DNA of 64,000 bases from Erigeron canadensis (taxonomy: Eukaryota; Streptophyta; Magnoliopsida; Asterales; Asteraceae), in the NCBI RefSeq assembly GCF_010389155.1, contig NC_057767.1, forward strand, positions 27,561,295-27,625,294. Reading direction: 5' to 3'. Positions 37,133-48,900 of this stretch are shown piece by piece (position 1 is the first letter of the stretch; every line of letters starts with the position of its first letter). The position numbers and the translations under genes are program-made. The notes under the pieces were generated by a model that was not told the DNA's origin, did not search any database, and saw only the letters and a program-made list of their open reading frames with translations.

Positions 37133-37998
37133 CGTGTCATAGATCAAACTCCATTCACATTAATTAGTTTTCATATTGATAGGGTTTAGCTTCCATTGTT
37201 TATGTAATGAAAAATGATTGATGTGTCTAAAATGTTAAGCCTAAAGACTAAAGTTGTACCTAAAAAGATGATGTTAACACATGGCATAATCAATTACATA
37301 GACATATTTTTTAGACCTGTAAAATTGGCACATCTATCATTACTCATATGTAATTTTCACATGATTTGTACCACTTTTCATAAATCTAAACTGGACTCAG
37401 GAAAAAACAAGTAATCATGACAGATTGATCACAAAGCGACACAGACAGTTTGCACATTGATGTTTTTAGTGAACCACACGTAAGGATAGCAATGGCTATA
37501 AACAAGTAAATGACTAAGCTGCACTCTAATTGTGTATTAATTAAACAGTTAACCGTAAGCATAGCAAAGTATATGACTAAATCAATTAGACTTAAATGCA
37601 CTCTAATTGTATTTTGATTCAACAGTTTACGTAGATATTTCTTGTCTGTCCCACTATTGTTAACTTTGGCCCATATGATACTTTTCGAAAGATTACTTTT
37701 GTAATATAATATAAGATGGGGGAAGGGAATATGGGGCTGTTAGGCACCCAAGTTGGGTAAAAAATCTCTCACATATCTTTTTTTAAAAGGTAAAAATCAT
37801 GGGGGGCCATGTATTTATTTAAAATATTAAAATATTAGTATGTGAGGGGTTTTTCACCCAAGTTGGATGCATAACAGTCTCATACTCACTTTTCCCATAT
37901 AAGATTATGAGTAACACTGTAAAACAGAACACGTAGTATTTAGTTGTTCCTTTTTTTATTATTTTTTAACAACGGTAAAAATCTAACAAGTAACTGTT
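37133..37998 (+). repeat. Duplicated 3'-flank block shared by P450 copies 3, 4 and 5
   Basis: After the copy 3 stop, strings such as aaaatgattgatgtgtctaa, acatggcataatcaatta and agattgatcac run in the same order as at 57480-58220 and, more diverged, at 54420-55033. At those places the neighbouring gene is on the opposite strand. Here the homology continues to about 37998, which is within a few dozen bases of where a convergent P450 stop codon should be, and then stops with no P450 present. The block is interrupted by a MITE at 37718-37896. Confidence 0.8.
37709..37905. mobile_element. Mutator-like MITE with 9-bp target duplication
   Basis: The element is 37718-37896. Its left end (gggaatatggggctgttagg) pairs inverted with the right end (gcataacagtctcatact...ttttccc), and the inner parts around cacccaagttgg also pair. 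ATATAAGAT flanks it on both sides (37709-37717 and 37897-37905). The homologous block at 57480-58220 lacks it, which independently confirms the insertion. Confidence 0.82.
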
Positions 37999-38652
37999 GG
38001 AAAAAGTGTCTTTTCATCAAGTTTGCACATTGATAAAAGTATATGATCGAATTACATACATTAGTAATTTTTTGGTGGGTTTTTACTTTGTAGACTATGG
38101 CCTGGGCTTAGATGTCCAAATATTGTTAAAGATAAATAAGATGTCAAATCTAAAAGTTGTTTTGGTGCAAAAAATTGAAAGTGAAAGTAACTTCCCCACA
38201 TTCCTCTATTTTCTCACCTTCAACTATTTTGATTTCCATGAAAGATCTGCAGCCTTCTCTTTTTTTTTTCTAAATTTTTTTAATAACATTGTCTACTAGT
38301 ATAAAAACCCTAAACTAAATGAAATTCGGTTTCTTCAGGCCAAACAGATTTTTTCAGGGTTTTAGCCCGACCCGGACAGAACCCTAAAAACTAGAATTTA
38401 GGTGACCCGAAGCGCGGGCCATAGGGCTATGGAGTAGGCTGAAAACGGTTTCGGATTTTCGGTCTATATGCTCATGGCTACTCTGAACCAATGCACGCCA
38501 CCTACGGACAATAATGCATCCTGAAAAATCCGGGCCCAGGGCATGTCAAGACATTTTGGATTCCAAACTCATCCCCGTTTCTGGTTCAGGCAAGTATATA
38601 ATCAACCAATGTCATGATGGTTATTGCGGCCAACTAACTTTTGAACCATTAA

Positions 38653-38967
38653 TTCACGATCAGAGGTGGCTCAACAGTAGTACGAGACTAGGCGATTGTT
38701 TTAGGCCTCCAAATTTTTAAGGCCTCAATATTCTGTATATTAGACTTAATGTTTGGATTTAGGACTAAGTATCATTATACAATTTACATTGCAGTAACGC
38801 CTTTTTAGTTTTTGTATCAACATCTACATCTTTTTTATTACTAGTAGTTGAATAACAAAAGTCGAGCTACTTTTTTTGTTACTTTAATTTATATCGTAAT
38901 GGATTAGGCCTCCAAAATTGATTTCGTTTGAGGCCTCTACAAACCTTGAACCGTCACTGTTCACGAT
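38653..38967. mobile_element. Non-autonomous hAT element with 8-bp target duplication
   Basis: The element is 38661-38959 (299 bp). Its ends CAGAGGTGGCTCAA and (reverse complement of the right end) CAGTGACGGTTCAA are imperfect inverted repeats starting CAG. TTCACGAT flanks both sides (38653-38660 and 38960-38967). The 8-bp duplication and CAG ends are typical of hAT. Inner inverted copies of ttaggcctccaaa / gaggcct motifs are present. No transposase. Confidence 0.85.
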
Positions 38968-39205
38968 ATAAGTCACCCGAGCGTTGCCTGGGAGACATTA
39001 TTTATTATGTTTCGTACCATGTAAAATTTATGACATATTTTCAGAAACATTATATAGTTCGGAAAACCGAGTTGACATTGATCTTATAATGAAAAAGCTA
39101 TTATAGATAGAAATTTGACAATATAATTTCAAATTTCATATTATCATCTTTCGTTACAATCACATAAAAAGTTCAATTTTCAGAAATGGCCCCAATAGCA
39201 GCATT

Positions 39206-39382
39206 GTGAAGAAAACTTCAGATGTGGCAATTGTTGCGCTCTCTGCCATAGCCGCGGCATCTGTTCAAGCCATGACTCCATCACCTTCTTCTGATGTCGG
39301 GGTAGCCTTTTTTGTCCCGTTTTCAGAAGCTATGATCGGGTGGTCTATAATTTTGTCTTTCGTTGCTCTCTTCCGGAACTGA
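39206..39382 (+). pseudogene. Arabinogalactan-peptide-like frame lacking an ATG
   Basis: A 58-codon frame ending TGA at 39380-39382. The peptide begins VKKTSDVAIVALSAIAA (signal-like), passes a short Ala/Pro/Ser core (SVQAMTPSPSSD) and ends in a hydrophobic tail (GWSIILSFVALF), the layout of GPI-anchored AG peptides such as the AGP23 type. The expected initiator is GTG (39206), and a possible acceptor (tttttcag-like, 39176-39183) lies just upstream. So it is either a dead copy or the last exon of a gene whose start I cannot see. Family assignment rests on layout, not on strong motifs. Confidence 0.35.
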
Positions 39383-40371
39383 TTTTATCTTGAAGATCTA
39401 ATAAGTTAATATTTTTGAACATTTCTGTACAATATATCTTTGATCTCTATTCTACTGATTCTTTTGTAGTAGCTCTCTTTTTAACTTTTGGCTCTTGATA
39501 TCATGTGTTATTTGGTTAAATTTATTGTAATTTCAAGTTGGAGTCCTTAAGTCATGAAATGATAAAGGTTTTGTATCATTATCATGATATGGAAATTTAA
39601 GGCTCTTATGGCAATTCAGTTAAAGGGGTAATTGACTCATTTGATTGTTTGAATGTGATTTAGAATGGTTCAACGAAAAGTCCTTCCTATGTTATAATGT
39701 GTCTATTTATCCATTTGTGTTTGGTTTTAAAGCTTTGAACTTTGAAATGATTTATGTTTGATAGTTGTTTTATGAATCAAAATGATGGTTATTGTTGTCT
39801 GGACAAAATATGCGGCCCATATATGAAGTGTTGAAACTTCTCACTGAATCTGGTAAAAAAAAGTGGCACATCCTTATGTGATGCGGTATATATTTATTAA
39901 AAGAAAATATTTGGGCAAGTCGAGTTTGGTCCTTTCATAATATAATATAATACAATTGTTTTGTTTTGTTAGGTTACAAAATTAACCCGAAAATTTTCTA
40001 TTGTCATAAGATTCTTATGATAAGAAATCAAAGAAAAAACCTAAGAGACAAAACTATGCAGGTCAAAGGCTGAGTCAAGAGGAGATCAGGTGGGAGCTCA
40101 GTTTCCCTAAACTAGCCCAAAAATTCACTAAAACTTTTAGCCCATTACATATTATCAGATATAAACTCTCTGTCTCCCTTTACTATAATTCTTTTCACTT
40201 TTACATATTGAATAGATATTAACAATTGGGAGGAGTTTTAACTTCAGTTATTTTGTTGTTTGTTTTGTAAGTATTGAATTTTATATAGATCAATAACATA
40301 GAAAGCTATTAGTAAATTTTTATATTTTCAATTAGCTTATTACCGTAAGTCCGTAATGGCATATAGGATTA
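39383..40371. other. Spacer without recognised features
   Basis: AT-rich sequence, no supported gene or element. Confidence 0.35.
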
Positions 40372-40565
40372 CTAGACCTAATACTCGTACAATGTATGAT
40401 AACTGTATAAATTATATCATAAAGATATCCAAATATGTCACATACATGATTCCTGAATATAAAATAAATTGTGTTAAAGTAAATCGATAATCGAAACTAA
40501 ATTATAATAAACAATAATGATAAAATATAATATATGTTTAGTTTGAGTTTTGGATTTACCTTAAA
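40372..40565 (-). mobile_element. Helitron-like non-autonomous fragment, family copy B
   Basis: Starts (its 3' end) at CTAG 40372-40375 preceded by a, then acctaatactcgtacaatgt. The body strings gtaaatcgataatcgaaact and tttggatttacctta are shared with 62445-62635 and, inverted, with 14755-14942. Confidence 0.6.
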
Positions 40566-40906
40566 TTTATATAATTACATCAAAATCGAAATTTGTAAGC
40601 ATAGTGGATGACGACAAATAGCTTATTAAGAAAATTGAGTTGAATAGTTAAGAAAGAAAAAGGAGACAAGTTTATTACAAAGAAAATGATCAATCAAATA
40701 AGGTTATAATGTGTTTTGTATCTATAAACCAAGAGTTAAGTTTAATTCTAAGTCTAATAAGGAAATTGAATCATATCTATATACAATTAAAAAGGCTAAT
40801 TTAATTAAAAAAAATTTATAACAGGACACGTGTTGATCAAGGATTACGCTACTAACATCTCAATCCTGTTTTAGTTATTGGTAGATGAGATGATTTGATC
40901 ATGTTG

Positions 40907-40944
<38 letters not shown>

Positions 40945-41125
40945 GAGTTTGATCATTTTCCCAAGGGGAATAATATCTTCATAATATTTTAATAAACTAG
41001 CACGATACCCGCACAATGCAGTGGTATTCGTGGCGACGACGGTGTGGTGGTGAGGACGAGATTGCAATGAAATGTAGTTCCGCTCCAAAATATATATATA
41101 TATATATATATCTTGTGTTCACCAC
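40566..41125. other. Spacer with microsatellite and one Helitron-like end
   Basis: Contains an (ATT)n tract at 40907-40943, and a minus-oriented CTAG end at 40997-41000 beside acccgcacaatgcagtgg, followed by a GGTGGTG-rich patch and a TA tract. No gene. Confidence 0.45.
40907..40943 (+). repeat. (ATT)n microsatellite
   Basis: About 37 bases of ATT units. Confidence 0.95.
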
Positions 41126-41375
41126 TTGGGTTTAACAAAATATTTTATTTTATACTAGCTAATCAACCCGGCTGACTACCCGAGATTGACTAGAAAAATA
41201 TACTCAAACATTTTGTGTGTGTCCAACAAAACACATACATCTTAATAGCATTGGGTTTAACAAAATATTTTATTTTATACTAGCTAATCAACCCGGGTGA
41301 CTACTCGAGATTGACTAACAAAATATACTCAAACATCTTGTGTGTGTCCAACAAAACACATGCACCTTAATAGCA
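41126..41375 (+). repeat. Perfectly abutting tandem duplication of 125 bp containing a Helitron-like end
   Basis: Units 41126-41250 and 41251-41375 both run from ttgggtttaacaaaatattt to caccttaatagca (or acatcttaatagca) and differ at only a few positions. Each contains atactagctaatcaacccgg, a CTAG end next to a CCCGG motif, so the duplicated unit includes a transposon terminus. Confidence 0.9.
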
Positions 41376-42453
41376 ACATACAGATCTATTGTTGCTTTTT
41401 TTTTTCTTTCTGATTCCAAAAAATCAATTAAACCAAAAAATTAGGTTTTTTTTGTCTTTTCATTGAACTGAACTCACAAAAAAAATTAACAATAATTATA
41501 AACCAAAAAATTAATTAAATTCCGGGAAATCATACCTTAAACCTAATTCATCCACAAATTTAAATTATATGATATAGATACAAAGACGTACATATTCACA
41601 TTGAACCTGCAATTCAACTTCCGACCAGTGTTGGGCTTCTTTGACCTTTGATAGCCACAGATCCTAATCCGTATAGTGTGTGAAAAAATACCCTCGATTC
41701 CGTGTACAACATCGATGCAAATGAAGAAGGATTCAAAATTAATATTTTATCTTCATAAAAATGATTGTTTGATTCATATTCATAGGAAGGAAACAGTCTT
41801 AAAAGAAACAAAGAAGAAATAAGAAAAAGAAAGAAGACCGTAAGTGAAAATTTTTTGGTGGGGTTCTTTGGAAAGACAGGGAATAGCTGCCACGTGGCAA
41901 AATGGTGAAGTATATTTTTTTTGGGATTATGTTTTATTAGTAAAGAAGATTTTGTTGGTAAATGACAAATAAAGGCATATATATATATATATATATAGTA
42001 TATGCATATGTATAAGTGTATAACTCTTATGTTAAAGTTGCATAACTATCCATACCGACCATACTCCTTATAAAAAAAACTCAAAAGTCACCTAATCTCC
42101 CTCTCTAATTTCTCAATAGTCATCCGATCGGACTAAATTACCCTTTTTATTTATTTACTAATCTAAATTCTACATCTAATATATCTATAATATCTTTAAT
42201 AAAAGATATATAACGTAGATTCTTCAACCCTCAAATTAACTACACTATCTCATTTTAAATAAATTTATTTTTAAATTCAACCCCACTTTTTTCTGCTTTC
42301 ACCGTCACCATCACTGCCGTTGCATCACGCACATTTGTTTAATATATAATCATATATCAACATGATATAACACATGTAATAGAAATGGTCATAAATGTAC
42401 GTAAAAAATAAATAGTTATTAAAGAAAAATATTATAAGAAAGAAATTTTAAAT
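41376..42453. other. Spacer with decayed Helitron-like sequence
   Basis: No gene. The stretch 42055-42345 is pyrimidine-rich and ends in an ACCGTCACCATCACTGCCG-type patch followed by ttgcatcacgcac, matching the end layout of segments at 18345-18415 and (inverted) 30480-30545. A TA tract lies at 41979-41997. Confidence 0.4.
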
Positions 42454-42861
42454 TTGCGATTATATCAAATTAGCCAAGGTTTTTTGGATTTTCACAAAAT
42501 AACCAACAAAATCGCAATAAACTGACAAAATCGCAATGAGATCTTCAAAATCGCAACGAAAACTTCAAAATCGCAACGAGATTCTAAGAATCGCAATGTG
42601 ATTTTGATGATTTCTATGCGATTCTGATAATCTCGTAGAGATTCTGCAGAAGAATCTCAAAGAGATTCTGCAGGATCTCATAGAGATTTTGCAGAAGAAT
42701 CGATTCTCAAGATCTCGTTGCGATTCTTCATAATCTCATTGCGATTCCGTTAATCTTATTGCGATTTTGAAGATCTCATTGCGATTTTGTCAGTTTATTG
42801 CGATTTTGGTGGCTATTTTGTGAAAATCCAAAAAAACTTAGCTAACTTGATATAATCGCAA
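42454..42861. mobile_element. Foldback element: about 400-bp near-palindrome built from a short repeated motif
   Basis: The left arm from ttgcgattatatcaaattag and the right arm ending gctaacttgatataatcgca are inverted copies that can pair across nearly the whole block. Each arm contains many copies of a roughly 17-base unit around aaaatcgcaatgagat, in opposite orientations on the two sides. The centre (about 42635-42695) repeats agattctgcag / agaatctc. No coding capacity. Layout fits a foldback-type element, possibly of the Mutator group. No target duplication was identified. Confidence 0.7.
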
Positions 42862-43178
42862 TGAAATTTGGCTAATGATGCGATTTTCTCTACAACTAAT
42901 TAACATGTGCCCCATCAAAAATTATTAATTTTAATTACACCAAAATGTACAGTAGTGTCTTTTAGTACAAGAACGCATAAAAACGCTTGATGTACAAAAT
43001 TAAAAGCATTGGTCAATATATTTTAAATAAAAACGAAACTAAACATTCCTAGTCTGATTTTATTAGTAGTCGGGGCTATAGTAGTGACTATACATAAGAC
43101 TATTAAGGTGAAAAGACAAGATGTGTTCCGATGAAATGCTATTGATTTTAGGAGGACTATAACGAGGGGGATGACAAT

Positions 43179-43376
43179 TTGCGTGAACTAGCGGACCGAT
43201 CACTAAGTGGGGATGCTCCCTCCAGCATGAGCGAACCTTTTCGAAAGTGGTTAGGAATGGGCGCCCCTCATCTCCCAGCCCGGATCCAACAAAGTTCTAT
43301 TGATCATGTCCCCTTCCCAACATTTGGAACTTGTCTTGGGGCGTCTTTGGCTTTACGAGAGAAAGCTCTCACGACC
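43179..43376 (+). pseudogene. Orphan coding relic, family not recognised
   Basis: An open frame of about 66 codons without a convincing ATG, with codon use and GC content above its surroundings. Its peptide has segments RELADRSLSGDAPSSMSE, FRKWLGMGAPHLPARIQ and PFPTFGTCLGASLA. It looks like an exon remnant of a real protein, but I do not recognise it. The frame then dissolves into AT-rich sequence. Confidence 0.35.
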
Positions 43377-43954
43377 AAATTAAATGCGACCAAACAAAAC
43401 TTTTATTACTACAAAATATTAATACTCGTTTTGCATTTTACTTCATTAATGATTAACTCATACCAAAAACCTACTAACCGTTAAAGTATATAAACAAATT
43501 AAGTTCTATTTTATTGTACCATTTGTTTCCTCACCGTTAATTTCAAACCATTGAAATTACCTTTAATTAGCAATTTAATCAAAAAACATTAATTTTCTAA
43601 TCATAGTTGGAATACTATATGAAAAGTATGAAGTAAACTAAAACTTTATTGTCAACGAAGGAATCAACGAATTTACTAACCAAACCTTGTCTGATTTATA
43701 TATATCTACTATCCAAACTACTTTATAAAGTATTTATTCTCTCGCATTTTTTAAAAAATAAACTTGATCTACCCAAAAATCTCAACCACTCATTATCTTT
43801 CATTCATCTAATTCATTTAAAATTTTTTATCTCAAAAACCGTATCTCGATAAATTATATGGGTGTTCTTAAAATCTTTCATTAGAGATGTCATTCGACGA
43901 ATTTTTAAATTCGAGGGCGGAGCCCATCAGGTGGATCACCTTATCACCGATCAC

Positions 43955-44759
43955 TAGGGCTGTAAACGGTTCGGTTCAGTTAGCTAGAAATTTTGAACCA
44001 TTTTTCCGGTTTAGGGTCGGTTCGGTTAGTTAGAAATTTTGAACCGTTAATTACGGTTACCCGAAAATTGGTTACCCAAAAAAGTCGGTTACTTTCGGTT
44101 TTATTTTCAGTTAACCATTTATTAAAGTTATGATAATATAAAGTTTAAGTTTTCAATTATAATAGTCAATTTACAGTGTATTAATTATATAACTTTTCTA
44201 TGTATTATAGTTATTTAACTACATAAATATTTTGTTTTATAAATAAATATACGTTACATCTAATTGTTAATTACTTTTTTCTAATGTTATATTTAGAATA
44301 TCATGAATTATTACTTAAAATGTTTTATATATGATATTATTAATATTTTTGATAAATATTTTATACAAAACTTAACAACTTTTTTTAAAAGGAGTATATA
44401 TATAGGAAAATTACTTAGATTATCCAAAATTTATCATAGATTTTGAACGAAAGTTAGTAAAATTGTTAATATTTTAGGCAATAAGTTATACAAAAATTTA
44501 GCTAAATAAATATGTAAATGATGTATTCATGCAATACATATATATGTAAATATACATATATATGATTATATGTAGGTATATATCAAAATTCTGTTCAGTT
44601 TGGTTAACCGCGGGTAATGAATACTGAAAATCGTAACCGAACCGTTACACATCGATTTTTTTATTTTCGGGTTTCGATTTTTTTAATTTCGGGTTTCGAT
44701 TTTTTCCGGGTTCGGATCAGCTTTTCGGTTTTCCGGTTCGTTTCTTACACCATTCCCTA
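43955..44759. mobile_element. hAT-like non-autonomous element
   Basis: The left end tagggctgtaaacggttcgg and the right end (reverse complement) tagggaatggtgtaagaaac share the TAGGG...GTAA layout. Both subterminal regions are packed with copies of a ggttcggtt/tttcggttt motif, as in hAT-like elements with subterminal repeats. A related string cgatcac lies near both ends, but a clean 8-bp duplication could not be confirmed because the flanks are repetitive. Confidence 0.55.
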
Positions 44760-45936
44760 TGGTCGATCACCTTCTATGACCTATCACCCCACCATCTCAC
44801 CGTTGCACCGCGCGGACGTTTGGCTAATATTATAAAACAAATCTCATTTTTAACTTTCAATTTTCAACATTGAATATTAAGTTTGATCAATTCAAAACCA
44901 CAGTACATCAATAATCACCATCGCTACTACTGTCGCCACCATCATTAATCGTCGCCACCATTACATAGTGACCACCCATCACCGACGTCATCATTTACTT
45001 TTTTTATTTAAAGGTATGAATTACTTGTAAATATGATATAACATACATTGTCTTAACTGAATCCGCGTAAAAGAGCTCACGGAATTCATACCCAATTGAA
45101 ACCCCTATCCCCAAAGATGTGAAGGGGAACTCATACATGTTCATCATAAATGGAAATTAAATACCACTAGACCATTTGGTGATGATTTATTGATTAAGTC
45201 AAATAAATTAAAAAATACGATAAGTACTTCTTCGATTATATATATATCATCTTTCATAAGTACACGCCATTCATTACTTTGCTTGCTATATATACTCAAC
45301 CTTCCCTTAACGAACTCATCAACTGGTCAGATTGTTTTGGCTGCATCGATCAGGTGGGTTTAATTTTTATTTATTGAATTTATTTATTTACTAATTAAGG
45401 TAGCTAATCAATAAAGGTCTGTACGCATGCAGTATGTGATTTCACGAAATCTGTCGAAATTAGAAATTTGATCAGAGAATTGGAAGTTGGCAGTTTCTAG
45501 TAGTGAATTCTGTGATCAGGTCGGGTTAATTTATCAAAGTTAATAATCTAGCTTGACATGTAAATAAACATTTTATCTTTTACCTTGTACGTACGTGGTG
45601 GATTAGTGGCCTGATATATGAGGGGTACGGTTTAGGTTCCACGTGGGCTCGAGTTCCATTACCTACATTTATTTGTAGTTAGGGTGGATTAGTTATGCAG
45701 GGTTTTTCGGAAGTATTGCTTTCATCCCGGACATTTATGTAATTTAGGTGTAGGTATGTAGGATTAGGATATATAGTTAATTTATCTTTTTATATATATA
45801 TATATATAAAAGTTACATAACATTCATCATCTAGGTGATAGGTTAAAGACTTTTGGAGCTTTGATATGTTTTTTTCTTTGTTGCTTAAAAACATATCCTG
45901 CCAACTTCTGCGCGCACCTAGCTCGATTAATAACTA
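44760..45936. other. 5' flank and probable leader of the kinase-PP2 gene
   Basis: Includes a possible minus-strand SINE-like piece (about 45060-45190, box-like aatggtctagtggtattt on the minus strand). A good TATA-like string (gctatatatactcaa) lies near 45285-45299, about 640 bases before the ATG. A possible leader-intron donor (caggtgggttt, about 45351) and acceptor (cacctag, about 45914-45920) would give a spliced 5' UTR. This is a suggestion, not shown by the sequence alone. Confidence 0.35.
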
Positions 45937-48900
45937 ATGGCGTCCATCACAAAGGAGTTTGAACATCTTAGAATCCCACTTGAAAAAATAAAAGAAGCCA
46001 CCAATAGTTTTCGTAACACACCTATTGGATCTGGTGGATTTGGTGCTGTCTATAAAGGGGAGATGTTACTTTTTAATAGGAGAATAGTTGTTGCAATTAA
46101 ACATCTAAATCGCCATTTTGGACAAGGAAACCCTGAATTCTTAAAAGAGATACAGACGCTTTCTCGGTACAAGCATCAAAATCTCATTCTTCTCTTGGGA
46201 TTTTGTGACGAGGAAGGCCATAAGGTCCTTGTATACGAATATGCACCTATGGAAAGCCTTGATAGGCACTTATGTGATCCCAGTCTCACCTGGACACAAC
46301 GTATCAAGATATGCGTGGGGGCTGCAAAGGGTCTATGTTACCTTCATGATCCTAGAGATACAAACCAAAGAGTTCTCCATTGTGATGTAAAAAGTGCCAA
46401 TATTCTACTTGATGAGAATATGACTGCTAAAGTTGCTGACTTTGGGTTGTCAAAAATACGCCCTGCGAATCAGGGTGACTCGGTTTCTGTCACCAACGCA
46501 GTAGGTACTCCAGGCTACGTTGATCCACAGTTTATGGAAAACACCCTAACCAAAGAATCAGACGTATACTCTTTCGGCGTAGTCTTATCTGAAGTTCTTT
46601 GCGGGAGATTATGCTATGATGTACATGGCAAGTTACTTATTGGCATGTGGAAACAAAAATACATGGAGAAGAAGTTAGATGAGATTATGTTCCAAGAGCT
46701 CAAGACACAAATGCATCCGAAGGCATTAGAAATATTTTCAGATGTTGCATTTCAATGTCTGCGTGATACTCGTGAAGGAAGGCCAGCGATGTCTATTGTT
46801 GCTGAAAAGTTAGAGAAAGCACTTGGATTCCAAGAGATTTACGATATAAAACTGCCAGAGGGGTACATGGAGGTGTACAGGGCGATCCTTCTTGACGCCG
46901 ATCCTCCTCTAAACTTTACATCTGAAGAAGAACTGAAGGAGCATCTAGTCAACGGGACCCTCCTTAATGGTGGTAAAACGGTAATTTAATTACATATGTT
47001 AATTATTTAATTATTAGTTTTAATGATCATAGGCATTTGATTTTACGAACTAACTCATGGAAATAATTCATATTGCAACTTGCAACTGCGATGATAACAT
47101 TTAAAACAAAGAAATTTTAGATATATATCTTCTCACGCTAATGAGTTTAATGGACAGTGGTTTTCGATAAATTTGAAAGGAGAGCATTGTGAATTGATAT
47201 CTATAGCTGAATGTTTGACTCGGATTGCAAGTGAATCTATATATGCGGATGAAGTACATAAATCAAGGTGATCGATTCTTAATTTCATCCTCCTCCTTTA
47301 ATTTCTCTAGATTATTAATTATGAAATGAGATTTGCCAATTATGAAATGATTTAATAAATTAGTATAAACAGAAAAGTAATTAATGTAGGGGTACTTAAC
47401 TAGTATGCTAGCTTCTAGGCTTCCACCATGATTTTCAGGGGGAGGAGATTTTATATTCAAACATGTGATTTTCATGGGTGGAGTTTGTTAAGGGGAAACA
47501 TGTTTCTTCCATGTTTCTAGCAGCATATTGGTTTTTCCAATTAATGTATCATCTCTGCTTTGCTGTTTCTTCGTGCGCACAGATTTGCAGTTGGATGTTA
47601 TAAACCAAATGTACAAAGCGATGGATTGAAGGTTCAAGAATTCAGAGCACATGTAAAAACTGGGTTCTTGTCACCACGGGTCACATACACTGTGAACCTT
47701 GTGCTGAAAAAAATGGATCGAGGTGATGAAAGATACATAGGCCTTAATTACAAGTTAGGAGGGGAAATATCTTATGCATTTCTTTTCGACGACAGACAAG
47801 ATGGATGGTCGTTTGTTGAATTGTTTCAGTTTACCAGCGAAAAGAGAGATCATGATCTTAAAATTGTTTTTCACATCGAGAACTGTCCATATATTCTAGT
47901 AGAAGGCATCGAATTTCGACCCCTGGAGAAAGTAAGTTGAGCAATTTTAATCTTAATCTTCGTATCGTAGACTAAAAGACAACAGATTTAACTTCAACTA
48001 ACCAATTACAACTCTTAATTTTCTTTAATTTAATTAAATTAACACATGTTATAATATAATTTACACTTTTAGGTTTTTCATCAATAATTTATACTTTTAA
48101 ATCTTTTTCTTAAAATAATACTCATAATTTACACTTTTTTTATCATCAATTTACATTTTTAAACTTTTTTTAAAAATAATAATTTTATTAAAATAAAATA
48201 CATAAAATCTAAAACTCATGTCTATCCAGTATACAACTATTTATATAATATAAAAAATAGCTTTTTAATAAATAAAAAAAAAACAACTTGGCATCAATTA
48301 ATTTTCATCCAACTATAATTATTAACCAATCAAATTCTCAATTTCTCTAATTTAATTAAATTAGCACATTTCATAATATAATTTACACCTTTTGATTTTC
48401 TATGAACAATTTACATTTTTAAACATTTTTCTTGAAAATAATAATTTACACTTTTTTGTTTTTCATTATCAATTTACACTTTTAAACTTTTTTTATAAAA
48501 TAATAATTTTATTGAAATAAAAAACATAAAATATAAAACTCATGTCTATCCCAAATATCCAACTAATTAAATAATGTAAAAAATATCTTTTCAATAAATA
48601 AAAAAACCAACTTGGCATCAATTAATGTTCATCCTACCAAACTTAGGTAAGTTATTTTTAATTATAGCTTATCAAATTATTAATGATTATATCTAAAAAA
48701 TAATATACGTTAATTGATAAATTATATAATCTAAAACTTTTATGAAAAACAAATAGCATAACAAAAACTATAAAAAGTTTCTTTAATGGTATGGTTAAGA
48801 AAACAATTACAACTTATAACAATAAACCTTCACATGATATTCATAGACGAACAAGTTAAACGTTTTCGTCAATCTTTCAGTATTACATTTGGCCACTTTG

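Noticed and set aside
43955..44759. 8-bp target duplication for the hAT-like element
   Set aside because: The string cgatcac occurs near both ends, but it is offset and repeated several times in the flank, so it was not accepted as a duplication.
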